A stretch of 64,000 bases of DNA from Halobellus litoreus (GTDB lineage Archaea > Halobacteriota > Halobacteria > Halobacteriales > Haloferacaceae), in assembly GCF_024464595.1 (NCBI RefSeq), contig NZ_JANHAW010000002.1, positions 930,001 to 994,000 on the forward strand, given 5' to 3'. This document shows, in pieces, positions 17,766-26,923 of the stretch. The position numbers were made by a program, and so were the translations under genes. Positions within the stretch are counted from its first letter, which is position 1; each line of letters opens with the position of its first letter. The notes below the pieces were generated by a model. The model was not told the DNA's origin. It did no database searches and saw only the letters and a program-made list of their open reading frames with translations.

Positions 17766-18416
17766 GTGGCAGTAACGTTCGATCTCTTCGGGACGCTCGT
17801 CGCGGTCGACCGGCCGGACGACCCCGCCGCCGCGGTCGCGGCGGAACTCCGCGATCGCGACGTCCCAGTGCCGACCGACTGGTCGGCCGCCTACGCCGAG
17901 CGACACGTCGACGCCCCGGAAGGCGCGGAAGTGCCGCTTCCGGCACACGTCGCCGCCGCGCTCCGCGCCCGCGGCGTCGACGTCCCCAACAACGCCGCCC
18001 GGCGCGCCGTCGTCGCCGCCTTCGATCCCGACGTGCGGACCCGTCCGGGCGCGTCCGACGCCGTCGCGGCCGCCGCGGAGCGCGGCCCGGTCGGTCTCCT
18101 CTCGAACTGTTCGGTCCCCGAACTCGTCTCGCGGACGCTGATCCGGTCGACGCTCGATCGCGCCGCGTTCGACGCCACGGTGACGAGCGTCGGCTGCGGG
18201 TGGCGCAAGCCGCATCCGAAGTCGTTCGAGACGGCCGCGGGCGAACTCGGCGTCGCCCCGGCGTCGCTCGTCCACGTCGGCGACGACGACGCCACGGACG
18301 GCGGGATCACATCGCTCGGCGGGACGTTCGTCGACGTCACCGAGTCCGACCTGGACGCCGTCGCGGGTCGACTGCGCCGGGGCGAGTCGCTCGGAGGTGC
18401 CGCCCCGTGCCGGTGA
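17766..18416 (+). CDS. HAD-superfamily hydrolase heading the cobalamin operon
   Basis: A 216-residue haloacid-dehalogenase-fold phosphatase starting at GTG. Motif I is FDLFGTL with nucleophile D6, motif II is LLSNCS, the motif III lysine is in GWRKPHPK, and motif IV is VGDDDATDGG. It overlaps cbiB by ten bases and lies first in a seven-gene corrinoid operon. Inference: it may dephosphorylate alpha-ribazole phosphate or adenosylcobalamin phosphate, a step required by nucleotide-loop assembly and for which I see no CobC- or CobZ-type enzyme here. Alternatives are an unrelated sugar-phosphate or haloacid hydrolase. Residues 82-99 are encoded by a 55-bp inverted repeat shared with cbiB. Confidence 0.82.
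   Translation: MAVTFDLFGTLVAVDRPDDPAAAVAAELRDRDVPVPTDWSAAYAERHVDAPEGAEVPLPAHVAAALRARGVDVPNNAARRAVVAAFDPDVRTRPGASDAVAAAAERGPVGLLSNCSVPELVSRTLIRSTLDRAAFDATVTSVGCGWRKPHPKSFETAAGELGVAPASLVHVGDDDATDGGITSLGGTFVDVTESDLDAVAGRLRRGESLGGAAPCR
18008..18062 (+). repeat. 55-bp inverted repeat, copy in the HAD gene
   Basis: This segment matches the reverse complement of 19357-19411 at 54 of 55 positions (mismatch at 18018). It encodes FDPDVRTRPGASDA and flanking residues of the HAD protein, and ends just before the motif II strand. Since the HAD fold needs this region, this copy is probably the original. Confidence 0.9.
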
Positions 18417-19510
18417 CGGCGACCGCCGCCGTCGTCCTCGCGGCGGGCTTGGACGCCGTCGTCGGCGAACCCCCGGCGCGCGTGCACCCGGTCGCGCTGC
18501 TCGGTCGCCTCGTGGCGCGGATCGACCGGCGCGACCGGGGCGGCGCGGATTCTCGCGGCCCCGTCGGCCAGTGGTCGCACCCGCGGCTCGTCGGCGTTCT
18601 CACGGCGGGGGTCGTTCCGCTGGGATTCGCCGCGGTGGCCGCGGCAGCCGTCGCTGCCGCATCGGTCGTCTCCGTGGGGGTCGGGACACCCTGGCTCGGG
18701 GCCGCGGTGGCCGCGGGCGTCCTCTTCTCGACGACTAGTCTGCGGCTGTTGCTGGACAGCGCGCGCGCCGTCATCGACGAGAGCGACGCCGACATCGACG
18801 CTGCCCGGGGCGACCTCCGCGCGCTGGCGGGCCGCGACGCCGACGGTCTCGGTCCGGGCCACGTCCGTTCCGCGGCCGTCGAGAGCCTCGCGGAGAACCT
18901 CGCAGACGGCCTCGTCGCGCCGCTGCTCGCGTTCGCCGTCGCCGTCGCGGCGACCGGCGCGTTCGCGACGCCGGCTTCGCCGCCAGCGCAGCCGGCAGTC
19001 TCGCTCCCACTCGTCGCGGGCGCGGGGGCGGCCGCCTGGGTGAAAGGCGTCAACACGCTGGACTCGATGCTGGGCTACCGCTCGAATCCGATCGGGTGGG
19101 CCCCGGCCCGCCTCGACGACGCCGTGATGTGGCTCCCGGCCCGGCTGTCGGCGCTGCTTCTCGCCGTCGCTGCGGGGTCGCCCGCGACCCCGTTCCGGCC
19201 GTCCGTTCGAGCGCTCGCCGGGCGGCCGTCCTCGCCGAACTCGGGATGGCCGATGGCGACGATGGCGACGCTGCTGCCCGCGCGGTTGCACAAGCCGGGC
19301 ACCTACGACCTCGATCCGGCCGCCGCGGGTCGGTCGCGGGCCGCCCCGGCGGCACCGGCGTCGGACGCGCCCGGACGGGTCCGCACGTCGGGATCGAAGG
19401 TGGCGACGACGCCGCTTCCGGACGCGGCGACCGCGGGGCGCGCGGTCGGCATCACGCGGCGCGCCGGCGCGCTCGCGTTCGTCGTCGCGGGGGTGATCGC
19501 GTGGTTCTGA
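18407..19510 (+). CDS. cbiB: Adenosylcobinamide-phosphate synthase CbiB
   Basis: An integral membrane enzyme that joins aminopropanol phosphate to adenosylcobyric acid. It has about five hydrophobic helices and the family motifs DAVVGEPPARVHPVALLG, NLADGLVAPLL, WVKGVNTLDSMLGYRS and DAVMWLPARLSALL. At 367 residues it is some 45 longer than usual. The extra length lies after LHKPGTYDLDP, where the protein reads ASDAPGRVRTSGSKVATT, encoded by the antisense of part of the HAD gene (55-bp inverted repeat). After it the normal sequence LPDAATAGRAV resumes. The GTG start at 18407 has a good Shine-Dalgarno (ggaggtg, 18393-18399) seven bases away. Confidence 0.9.
   Translation: MPVTATAAVVLAAGLDAVVGEPPARVHPVALLGRLVARIDRRDRGGADSRGPVGQWSHPRLVGVLTAGVVPLGFAAVAAAAVAAASVVSVGVGTPWLGAAVAAGVLFSTTSLRLLLDSARAVIDESDADIDAARGDLRALAGRDADGLGPGHVRSAAVESLAENLADGLVAPLLAFAVAVAATGAFATPASPPAQPAVSLPLVAGAGAAAWVKGVNTLDSMLGYRSNPIGWAPARLDDAVMWLPARLSALLLAVAAGSPATPFRPSVRALAGRPSSPNSGWPMATMATLLPARLHKPGTYDLDPAAAGRSRAAPAAPASDAPGRVRTSGSKVATTPLPDAATAGRAVGITRRAGALAFVVAGVIAWF
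19357..19411 (-). repeat. 55-bp inverted repeat, copy in cbiB
   Basis: The minus strand here reproduces 18008-18062 of the HAD gene with one mismatch. It sits inside an alanine- and arginine-rich extension of CbiB not expected in the family, so it looks like an in-frame insertion or templated duplication of HAD sequence in reverse orientation. Confidence 0.9.
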
Positions 19511-20265
19511 CCGCGCTCCGCGGGGCGCTCGGCTTTCTCACGCGTCTCCCGCTCGGCGGCGACGCGGACGCCTGGGAGGCGTTCAGGCGGACCCCGGTCT
19601 CGATTCCCCTCGCCGGCTACGTAGTCGGCGCGCTCGCCGCTTTCCCCCTGCTTCTCCCGCTCCCGGTCCCGAGCGCCGCCGCGCTGTACCTCGTGACGCT
19701 CGTCCTCCTCGGCGGCGTCACCCACGCCGACGGGCTGGCAGACGTGGGCGACGCGGCGGCGGTCCACGGCGGAACCGACGCCGCGCGCCGGCGGGAAGTG
19801 CTCAAGGACTCCCAGACAGGCGTCGGCGGCGCGCTGGCCGTCGCGCTCGCGTTCGTGACGCTCGGACTCGGCGCGCTGGGTCTGGCCGGGACGCTTCCCC
19901 GCGTCGCGTTCGCGCTCGCCCTCGCCGCGGAAGTCGGGGCGAAGGCGGGAATGGCGCTGCTCGTCTGTACGCGGGAGGCGATACACGACGGCCTCGGGGC
20001 CGCGCTGACGGACCCGGTGACGCCGACGGCGCTCCTCCCCGTCACACTGGCCCTCCTGCCGATGCTCGCCCTCGCCTCGAGCTTGGGAGTCGGATACGCG
20101 GGCGCGCTCGCCGCGCTGCTCGCGCCGCTCGGCGTCGCCTGGCTCGTCGGGGTCTGGGCGCGCGGGGCGCTCGGCGGCGTCAACGGCGACGTGCTCGGCG
20201 CAGCGAACGAACTCGGGCGCGTCGCGGGCGTGCACGCGGGGGTGATCGCGTGGACGCTCTGGTGA
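19501..20265 (+). CDS. cobS: Adenosylcobinamide-GDP ribazoletransferase CobS
   Basis: A 254-residue membrane enzyme that joins adenosylcobinamide-GDP with alpha-ribazole (or its phosphate). It begins [16 protein letters not shown], and the family metal-binding segment [12 protein letters not shown] and the downstream [14 protein letters not shown] are intact. About six hydrophobic helices fill the rest. The GTG start overlaps the last ten bases of cbiB. It overlaps cobY by 16 bases at its end, so all these genes are translationally coupled. Confidence 0.92.
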   Translation: MVLTALRGALGFLTRLPLGGDADAWEAFRRTPVSIPLAGYVVGALAAFPLLLPLPVPSAAALYLVTLVLLGGVTHADGLADVGDAAAVHGGTDAARRREVLKDSQTGVGGALAVALAFVTLGLGALGLAGTLPRVAFALALAAEVGAKAGMALLVCTREAIHDGLGAALTDPVTPTALLPVTLALLPMLALASSLGVGYAGALAALLAPLGVAWLVGVWARGALGGVNGDVLGAANELGRVAGVHAGVIAWTLW

Positions 20266-20885
20266 TGTGCGGCGGGCGTGGCACGCGGCTTCGGGACGGC
20301 GCAGAGACCGAACAGGTCTGCGACGTCGAGAAGCCGCTCGTCGAAGTCGGCGACCAGCCGATGCTCGACCGGATCGTCGACGCGCTCCGCGCGAGTCGGA
20401 TCGGAGGGCCCGAAGCGTCCGACGCGGGAACGATCCACGCGGTCGTCTCGCCGCACGCACCGGAGACCGCCGAGCGGGCGCGAGCGCTGTCGCTCTCGGT
20501 CGTCGAGACGCCCGGTCAGGGCTACGTCTCGGATCTGGCCACCGCCCTCGACGAGGTCGGCCGACCGGCGCTCACGGTCCCGGCGGACCTGCCGCTGCTG
20601 GCCTCCGAGCACGTCGACGACGCGATCGAACGGGCGCGTTCGGGAGGCCGATCGAGCGAGTTGGGGGCGACGTCGCTCACCGTCTGCGTCCCCGCCGCGC
20701 TGAAACGCCGCCTCGGCGCGTCCGTCGATACGTCGTTCGAGCGCGACGGACGGGCGGTCGCACCGACGGGGCTGAACGTCGTCGCCGGCGACGACGACAC
20801 CGTGGCGTTGACGTACGACGCCCGCCTCGCGGTCAACGTGAACCGACCGGCCGACAGAGAACTGGCGGAGGCGCTGTGCGGGTGA
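20250..20885 (+). CDS. cobY: GTP:adenosylcobinamide-phosphate guanylyltransferase CobY
   Basis: The archaeal non-homologous replacement for bacterial CobU, converting adenosylcobinamide phosphate to its GDP form. The 211-residue protein has the nucleotidyltransferase signature [12 protein letters not shown] at its N-terminus, [14 protein letters not shown] after it, and the metal-binding region [16 protein letters not shown]. It begins at GTG within cobS and ends inside the start of cobT. Being between cobS and cobT matches its place in the pathway. Confidence 0.92.
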   Translation: MDALVMCGGRGTRLRDGAETEQVCDVEKPLVEVGDQPMLDRIVDALRASRIGGPEASDAGTIHAVVSPHAPETAERARALSLSVVETPGQGYVSDLATALDEVGRPALTVPADLPLLASEHVDDAIERARSGGRSSELGATSLTVCVPAALKRRLGASVDTSFERDGRAVAPTGLNVVAGDDDTVALTYDARLAVNVNRPADRELAEALCG

Positions 20886-21919
20886 TCCTCGTCGCGGGGA
20901 CGACCCGCACGGCCGAGATCGACGGCATCAGCGCCGCGGGCGCGAGCCGCGACCTCCTCGTGCACACGCCGAGCGCCGACGCGGAGATCCTCGCCTACGG
21001 CGATACGGTCCGCGCGCCCGTGACCCCGGTGAGTCCGACGGGCTGTCCGACGCCCGCGGTCGTAACGCGCGCCGTCCGGGAGTTGCTCGGTTTCGACCTC
21101 ACCGTCGTCGACGGCGGCCTCGCGCGGCCGACCGGCGCGCCGACCGTCTCGGTGGGCGCGCGCCCCGGCGGCGACATCCGTGAGCCGGACCCCGTCCAGA
21201 CCGCGCCCGGAGCCTTCGTGGCCGCGCGGCGGTTCGGCCGCGCGCTGCCGGACGACCGGGTCGTCGTCGGCGAGACAGTTCCCGGCGGAACCACCACCGC
21301 GATGGCGGTGCTCCGCGCGCTCGGCGAGGACGCCCTCGGCTCGACGTCGTCGTCGCTGCCGGAGAACCCGCTCGACCTGAAAGAGCGGGTCGTCGAGGCG
21401 GCGTTCGAGTCCTCGGACGTCGCTCCCGGGCGGGCCGCGCACGCCCCGGAGACCGCCCTGCGAGCCGTCGGCGATCCAGTGCTGGCCGTCGCCGCGGGGC
21501 TCGCCGCGGGCGCGCTCGAATCTGGGACCGAGGTGGTTCTCGGCGGCGGGACGCAGCTGCTCGCCGCCGCCGCGCTCGTCCGCCACGCCGGCGTCCCCGA
21601 CCGCGCGACGCTCGCGACGACCTCGTACCTGGCCGCCGACGTGTCCGAACTCGAGGAGGCGGCCGCGGCGCTGGAGTTGGACCTCGCCGTCACCGACCCC
21701 GACTTCGACGCCGACGGCGCGGGGCCGCTGACGGCGTACGCCGACGGCGTCGCCAAGGAGGGTGCCGGGATGGGCGGCGCGCTCCGACTCGCCGACGAGG
21801 CCGGACGGCTCGGCGCGGTGACCGAGGCGACGCGCGCGGTGCTGGATCGGGTGACCGGCGACGACGCGGACGATGCCGCCCGCGACAAATCCCGGGGAGA
21901 CACCGGCGATGGACGCTGA
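20876..21919 (+). CDS. cobT: CobT-type nicotinate-nucleotide phosphoribosyltransferase
   Basis: A 347-residue archaeal member of the nicotinate-nucleotide-dimethylbenzimidazole phosphoribosyltransferase family, expected to make alpha-ribazole phosphate for the lower ligand. Glycine-rich segments [12 protein letters not shown] and [12 protein letters not shown] and the conserved [10 protein letters not shown] are visible. It begins at GTG ([10 protein letters not shown]), overlapping cobY by ten bases. The archaeal lineage is divergent from bacterial CobT, so the base used is not certain. Confidence 0.85.
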   Translation: MRVILVAGTTRTAEIDGISAAGASRDLLVHTPSADAEILAYGDTVRAPVTPVSPTGCPTPAVVTRAVRELLGFDLTVVDGGLARPTGAPTVSVGARPGGDIREPDPVQTAPGAFVAARRFGRALPDDRVVVGETVPGGTTTAMAVLRALGEDALGSTSSSLPENPLDLKERVVEAAFESSDVAPGRAAHAPETALRAVGDPVLAVAAGLAAGALESGTEVVLGGGTQLLAAAALVRHAGVPDRATLATTSYLAADVSELEEAAAALELDLAVTDPDFDADGAGPLTAYADGVAKEGAGMGGALRLADEAGRLGAVTEATRAVLDRVTGDDADDAARDKSRGDTGDGR

Positions 21920-22955
21920 CAGCCTCTCGGACGTCGAGCGCGTTCCCCACGGCGGCAGCGACGACCGGGAACTCGTCGACTTCAGCGCGAACACGAACCC
22001 AGTTCGGCCCGCGGGCGTCGGAGACGTCTACGAGGCGGCACTCGCGGACGCGACGCGCTACGCCGACGACTTCGCCGACTTCCGCGCGGCGGCGGCCGCG
22101 TACGTGGGACGCGACTCCGACGCCGCGGACTGCGCCGCGGACGACGTGGTCCCGACGGCCGGCGGCCTCGCGGCGCTCCGCCTGGCCTTCGGGGTCACCG
22201 TCTCCCCGGGCGACCGCGTGCTCGTTCCCGAACCGAGTTTCGGCGAGTACGCGCGAGAGATCCGTCTACAGGGCGGCGCTCCCGTCGGCGTCGCACACGA
22301 CGAACTCCTCGATCGCGACCCGGCGGACTACGCCGCGGCCGTCGTGTGTACGCCGAACAACCCGACCGGCGAACTCGCCGATCCGAGCGCCCTCCGAGCG
22401 TTTCTGGACGCCTGTCGGTCGTCCGGAACGCGGCTCGTCGTCGACGAGGCGTTCCTCGACTTCACCGACGCGCCGAGCCTCGCCGGCGAACCGGGCGCGA
22501 TCGTCGCCCGTTCGCTCACCAAGATGTTCGGCCTGCCTGGGATCCGCGCGGGCTTCGCGGTCGCGGTCGGCGACCTCGGCGAGCGATTGCGGACCGCCCG
22601 GCCGACGTGGGGGCTGTCGACCCCCGCAGCGGCCGTGGGGACGCACTGCCTTCGGGAGACCGAGTTTGTCGAGCGAACGCGCGAGCGGGTCGCGAGCGAA
22701 CGCGCCCGGCTGCGCGAGGCGCTCTCCGAGCGGTACGCGGTCGCGCCCGCCGACGCCCCCTTCCTGCTCGTCGACGTCGGCGGCGAGCGGGCGGACCCCG
22801 ACGCGGCGGTCGAACGGGTGCTCGCCCGCGCTCGCGACGGCGGCGTGGTGGTCCGCGACGCCCGGACGTTCCCGCGATTGGATTCGCACGTGCGCGTGGC
22901 CGTGCGCCGCCCGCGAGAGAACGATCTGTTGCTCGACGCGCTCCTGGACCGATGA
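21909..22955 (+). CDS. cobD: L-threonine-O-3-phosphate decarboxylase CobD
   Basis: A 348-residue PLP enzyme of the class I/II aminotransferase fold, related to HisC. It is expected to decarboxylate threonine phosphate to aminopropanol phosphate, the substrate for CbiB. It opens with [11 protein letters not shown]; the PLP lysine is in [23 protein letters not shown] and [10 protein letters not shown] are family motifs. I chose the ATG at 21909 ([12 protein letters not shown]), overlapping cobT; an ATG 12 codons earlier is possible. Function is assigned by context, since HisC-like proteins look alike. Confidence 0.86.
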   Translation: MDADSLSDVERVPHGGSDDRELVDFSANTNPVRPAGVGDVYEAALADATRYADDFADFRAAAAAYVGRDSDAADCAADDVVPTAGGLAALRLAFGVTVSPGDRVLVPEPSFGEYAREIRLQGGAPVGVAHDELLDRDPADYAAAVVCTPNNPTGELADPSALRAFLDACRSSGTRLVVDEAFLDFTDAPSLAGEPGAIVARSLTKMFGLPGIRAGFAVAVGDLGERLRTARPTWGLSTPAAAVGTHCLRETEFVERTRERVASERARLREALSERYAVAPADAPFLLVDVGGERADPDAAVERVLARARDGGVVVRDARTFPRLDSHVRVAVRRPRENDLLLDALLDR

Positions 22956-23752
22956 CCGGCGGAACCGAGCCCGACCACGCAGACGTCGGTTCGGTGTTCG
23001 AGTCGACGGTCCGCGAGGAGGTCTGCCAGCTTTCCAGACCGGGAACGCGATGGCTCTCGACGGGCTATGAAGGCGGGAGAGCCGACGCCGACGCCGCCTA
23101 TCTCCTCTCGGTCCCGGAGGGCTGGAACGACGTCGACGTCGCCGGCTACGTCCGTCGTCGACGCCGGGAGGTCGGCTTCGACGAAGCGCCGCCGGAGACG
23201 GGTGCCTCCCGTTCCGCACCGGCGCTTCTCACCGGCGTCTCGATGCGGCACGCCCGCCGCGCGCGACTCGGCCCCGTCGAGGCCGTCGTCACCGCTGGCG
23301 TGAGTAACCCGGCGGCGCTGCCGATGCCGGACGAAAGCGCCGGCGCGGGGAGACGGCGCGTCGACCGCGGCACCGACGGCGATCGTCGGCACGACGGAAC
23401 CGTCAACGTCGTCGTGGGCACGAGGCGGTCGCTCGCGCCCGGCGCGCTCGCGAACCTCGTCGCCGTCGCCGCGGAGGCGAAGGCGGCGACGCTGCTCGCG
23501 CAGTGCGGGTTCGCGGGGACGACCTCCGACGCGGTCCTCGTCGGCTGCGACCCCGAGGGCGAGGCCGCGACCTTCTCGGGGAGCGCCACCGAGGTCGGGT
23601 CGGCGGCGCGCGCCTGCGTCCGCGACGCCCTGCTCGCGGCGCTGGAATCACGTTATCGCGACGCGGTGCCGCCGGCGTCGGTCGACGATGCCGAGCACGG
23701 CGTCGTGACCGACCGACGGGCGCGAGTCGACGCCGTCGGAAGCGAGAGGTAG
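22952..23752 (+). CDS. cbiZ: Adenosylcobinamide amidohydrolase CbiZ
   Basis: A 266-residue archaeal salvage enzyme that cleaves the aminopropanol side chain from adenosylcobinamide, giving adenosylcobyric acid that re-enters at CbiB. Conserved segments are AVVTAGVSNPAALPMP, VGTRRSLAPGALANLV, and GFAGTTSDAVLVGCD near the end. The ATG overlaps the cobD stop (ATGA). It is the last gene of the operon, so the operon combines salvage and late synthesis. An acidic insertion occurs between the first two motifs. Confidence 0.92.
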   Translation: MTGGTEPDHADVGSVFESTVREEVCQLSRPGTRWLSTGYEGGRADADAAYLLSVPEGWNDVDVAGYVRRRRREVGFDEAPPETGASRSAPALLTGVSMRHARRARLGPVEAVVTAGVSNPAALPMPDESAGAGRRRVDRGTDGDRRHDGTVNVVVGTRRSLAPGALANLVAVAAEAKAATLLAQCGFAGTTSDAVLVGCDPEGEAATFSGSATEVGSAARACVRDALLAALESRYRDAVPPASVDDAEHGVVTDRRARVDAVGSER

Positions 23753-23804
23753 TCGAGTCGAAAAAGAACCGTCGGGAGCGAACCGATCCCGAACGAAGCG
23801 GCGG

Positions 23805-24500
23805 CTACGACTCTTTGTCGGGGAGTTGATCCCGGACCTGCCGTCGGATCCGGTCCGGGTGCGGCACGTTCTCGAATTCGAGGTGGGTCGGGCTCTGAGA
23901 GACGCTTCCCGTGAGGAACCCGACGCTCCCGATGCCGAGAATCGTCTCGATCCGGCTCCGTCGGAGTTCGTGACTCCGCACCTTCGACAGCGGGAGTTCG
24001 CGCGAGAACGTCTTGTACAGCAGCGAGTACTCGCGTCGGACCGCGTCGGGGGTGACGACGTACCGCGTCCGGGTCAGGACGTACAGTCGGAGCAGGAACC
24101 GTCCGGCACCGACGACCGTCAGGAGGACGACCAGGTTCGCGGCGATCTCCGTCCGCTCGGTCGTCCCGAGGAGGGTCGGGTCCGCGAACAGGTACGCGAC
24201 GATAGCGATGCCGACGACGAGGACGGTCGCGAGACTGAGGATCGTCGGCTTCAGCGTCGGTTGCGTCTCCAGGACGATTTCGGGGTCGTCCGCCGGGCCG
24301 TCGGATCCGACCGTCGTAGCGGTCGAGTCAGCCGCCGGTTCGGCCGTCCTTTTCGCCGAGTCGGTCCGTCGGTTCGCTGAACCGGTCGTACCGTCCGTCG
24401 ACGCCGCCGTCCCCGGACCGGGGTCGGTCGCGGTCGAGTCGGATGCGGCCGTGTTCGCGTCCGGTTCGCTCTGTGTGCTTGGATTGGATTCCTGAGTCAT
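23805..24500 (-). CDS. Membrane protein with bacterial PH-like domain
   Basis: A 231-residue protein. The first 75 residues are a disordered Thr/Ser/Ala/Asp-rich region. Two hydrophobic helices follow (SLATVLVVGIAIVAYLF and IAANLVVLLTVVGAGRFLL), then a bPH2-type domain (RYVVTPDAVRREYSLLYKTF, then LPLSKVRSHELRR and ILGIGSVGFLTGS). Such proteins are membrane-associated and of unknown function. Its start overlaps the stop of the Yip1-like gene (ATGA), so the two are coupled, and it is convergent with the cobalamin operon. Confidence 0.8.
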   Translation of the reverse strand: MTQESNPSTQSEPDANTAASDSTATDPGPGTAASTDGTTGSANRRTDSAKRTAEPAADSTATTVGSDGPADDPEIVLETQPTLKPTILSLATVLVVGIAIVAYLFADPTLLGTTERTEIAANLVVLLTVVGAGRFLLRLYVLTRTRYVVTPDAVRREYSLLYKTFSRELPLSKVRSHELRRSRIETILGIGSVGFLTGSVSQSPTHLEFENVPHPDRIRRQVRDQLPDKES

Positions 24501-25300
24501 AGCGTGATGCCTCCGGTGGAGTAGACGAGGAGGATCGCGACGTAGATCGCGGGCGAGAGTCCGACCGCGAGCAGGGAGAGTACCGCGCTCGTGACGCCGG
24601 CCCCGTGATTCAGCCGTGCGCCGAGGTACATCGAGTAGACGAAGTACAGAACGAGTGCGACCAACAGCGCCAGCACGGCCGTCTCCCCGGAACTCAACTG
24701 CACCATCGGGACCGTCTCGCCGACCGAGAACACCCGCCGCGATTCGGGGATGCCGAACAGGTCGTAGAACACCGAGATGAACCGCACCTGAAGGTCGATG
24801 ACGAGGGCGCGGGCCGTCTCGTAGGCGGCCGCCTGCGAGAGGAACACCAGGACGGTGAAGATGCCGGCCAGGTACGCGCTGACGCTGTAGACGACGGTGT
24901 GGACCGTCAGGAGGAACCCCTTGGAACTCCGGGTCACGACGAGTGCCGCGTGGTACGTCAAGAGCGTGACCGCCGAGAGGGCGATCAGGAACACCGAGTT
25001 CTGGGCGATGCCCGCGAACAGCCACCACGCCGTGTCGGGGTTGCCGAGCGTCCGCTGCGCGATCGGAACGAACCACGACGGGGCCTGCGTCTCGACGGCC
25101 ACGCCGTACCCCGAGAGCGTCAGGGGCGTCGCGTAGAGCACCACGTTCGTGAGAAACACGACGAGCAACGATTGGAGTCGCGAGAGGCCCCTCCGGAGCG
25201 ACGTTCGACTCGCCGCGTTCGACGCCATCACGAACCGCGACGGTCGAAACACGGCGTCGAACAACCCGACCACCGTCCGTCCCACCCTTCCAGTCGCCAT
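24497..25300 (-). CDS. Yip1-domain integral membrane protein
   Basis: A 267-residue protein with about five hydrophobic helices: an N-terminal amphipathic start (GLFDAVFRPSRFVM), then YATPLTLSGYGVAV, and long helices around LIALSAVTLLTYHAALV, YLAGIFTVLVFLSQA, AVLALLVALVLYFVYSMYL and the C-terminus. It resembles Yip1-family proteins found widely in haloarchaea. Function is unknown. Its first promoter element is probably atataaataaaaattgat near 25323-25341, the strongest AT-rich stretch upstream. Confidence 0.75.
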   Translation of the reverse strand: MATGRVGRTVVGLFDAVFRPSRFVMASNAASRTSLRRGLSRLQSLLVVFLTNVVLYATPLTLSGYGVAVETQAPSWFVPIAQRTLGNPDTAWWLFAGIAQNSVFLIALSAVTLLTYHAALVVTRSSKGFLLTVHTVVYSVSAYLAGIFTVLVFLSQAAAYETARALVIDLQVRFISVFYDLFGIPESRRVFSVGETVPMVQLSSGETAVLALLVALVLYFVYSMYLGARLNHGAGVTSAVLSLLAVGLSPAIYVAILLVYSTGGITL

Positions 25301-25501
25301 CTGCGCGTTGCTTTCAGCACCAGATATAAATAAAAATTGATATGGCTCGGCGCTGACAGGGCGGCGAGTTCGACAGCCAGCGAACGGACGTCCCGACGTC
25401 GATCGGAAGCGAACCGCCGTGACGAGAGAGCCGATGTCGGAACGCGGCCACCGCGCGGTCGCGCGGAACCGTTAACCGGGAGGGTCGACGAGACTACCCC
25501 G

Positions 25502-26833
25502 ATGACTACCGACGCGGTCCCCTCGGACCTCCCGGGCGTCGTCCTCGCCGGGACGGCGTCGAGCGTTGGCAAGACCGTCGCGACGCTCGCGGTCTGTCGC
25601 GCCTTGGAACGCGCCGGCCGGACGCCCGTCGCGGCCAAGGCCGGCCCGGACTTCATCGATCCGAGCCACCACGCCGCGGTCCTCGACCGACCCTCCCGAA
25701 CGCTCGACCCCTGGCTGGCGGGAGAGACGGGGATCCGGCGCGCCTACGCGCGGGGAGCCGACGACGGCGACGTCTGCGTCGTCGAGGGGATGATGGGGCT
25801 GTACGACGGCGACGTCAGCACCGCCGCCGTCGCCGCGGCGCTGGATCTGCCCGTCGTCCTCGTCGTCGACGCCTCCGCGGGGATGGAGAGCGTCGCGGCG
25901 ACGGCGCTGGGCTTCCAGCAGTACGCCGACCGGGCGGGTTACGACGTCGACGTGGTCGGCCTGCTCGCCGCCCGCGCCCACGGCGGGCGGCACGAGCGCG
26001 GCATCCGCGACGCCGTCGAGGGACTCCGGTACGTCGGCCGAACCCCGAAACTCGACGGGCTGGAGATACCGGACCGGCATCTCGGGCTGCACTTCGGCGA
26101 CGAGTCGCCCGTCTCCGCGGAGGCGCTGGACTCGGCGGCGCGGCAGATCCGGACCGGTGCCCTCCTGGATCTCACCCGCCGACCCCGGCTCGACACCCCG
26201 CCCTCGCTCCGCGCGGCCGACGAGACGGGCGTCCGGGTCGCGGTCGCCGCCGACGACGCGTTCCGGTTTGTCTACCCGAGCACGCGCGACCGACTCGCCG
26301 CCCGCGGCTCGGTCGAGACTTTCTCGCCCGTCGCCGGCGACTCGGTGCCCGATTGCGACGCGGTCTACCTCCCGGGCGGGTACCCGGAGCGACACGCGGC
26401 GGCGCTCTCGGAGTCGGCGACGCTGGAGGAACTCGCGGCGCTCGCGGCCGACGGTCGCCCGATTTTCGGCGAGTGCGGCGGGCTGATGGCCCTCGGCGAG
26501 TCGCTGACGACGAGCGAGGGCGCCGAACACGCGATGGCGGGCGTCCTCCCGGTGGAGACGCGAATGCGGGACGGGCCGGTCGCGCTGGACCACGTCGGCG
26601 TCCGCGCCCGGACGGACTGCCTCATCGCGCCCGCCGGCGAGACGCGCCGCGGTCACGAGTTCCACTACTCCTCGGGCACGGCCGCCCCCGACGCGCGGTA
26701 CGCCTTCGAGATGGTTCGGGGAGCCGGCATCGACGGGGCCAACGAGGGTCTCGTGGAGTACCGGACGCTCGGGACCTACGCGCACTTTCACGTGGGATCG
26801 GGCGCGTTCGACTACCTGCTCGAATCGGTCTGA
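25502..26833 (+). CDS. cbiA: Cobyrinic acid a,c-diamide synthase CbiA
   Basis: A 443-residue glutamine-dependent amidase that amidates cobyrinic acid (early anaerobic pathway). An N-terminal dethiobiotin-synthetase-like ATPase domain carries the P-loop GTASSVGKTVA and AKAGPDFIDPSHH; VEGMMGLYDG follows. The C-terminal class I glutaminase has YLPGGYPERHA, the nucleophile in GECGGLMALG, and HxH-type HFHVGS near the end. The ATG at 25502 gives the P-loop the usual distance from the N-terminus; upstream codons are arginine-rich. It is separate from the late-step operon. Confidence 0.93.
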   Translation: MTTDAVPSDLPGVVLAGTASSVGKTVATLAVCRALERAGRTPVAAKAGPDFIDPSHHAAVLDRPSRTLDPWLAGETGIRRAYARGADDGDVCVVEGMMGLYDGDVSTAAVAAALDLPVVLVVDASAGMESVAATALGFQQYADRAGYDVDVVGLLAARAHGGRHERGIRDAVEGLRYVGRTPKLDGLEIPDRHLGLHFGDESPVSAEALDSAARQIRTGALLDLTRRPRLDTPPSLRAADETGVRVAVAADDAFRFVYPSTRDRLAARGSVETFSPVAGDSVPDCDAVYLPGGYPERHAAALSESATLEELAALAADGRPIFGECGGLMALGESLTTSEGAEHAMAGVLPVETRMRDGPVALDHVGVRARTDCLIAPAGETRRGHEFHYSSGTAAPDARYAFEMVRGAGIDGANEGLVEYRTLGTYAHFHVGSGAFDYLLESV

Positions 26834-26923
26834 TCCGGGCGGTCGCGCCGGAGAACGCCGGCCGAGGCGTCACGGACCAATCTCGCAGGGTTTATGCCGC
26901 CGCCGGGGGTATCACGCGATACT

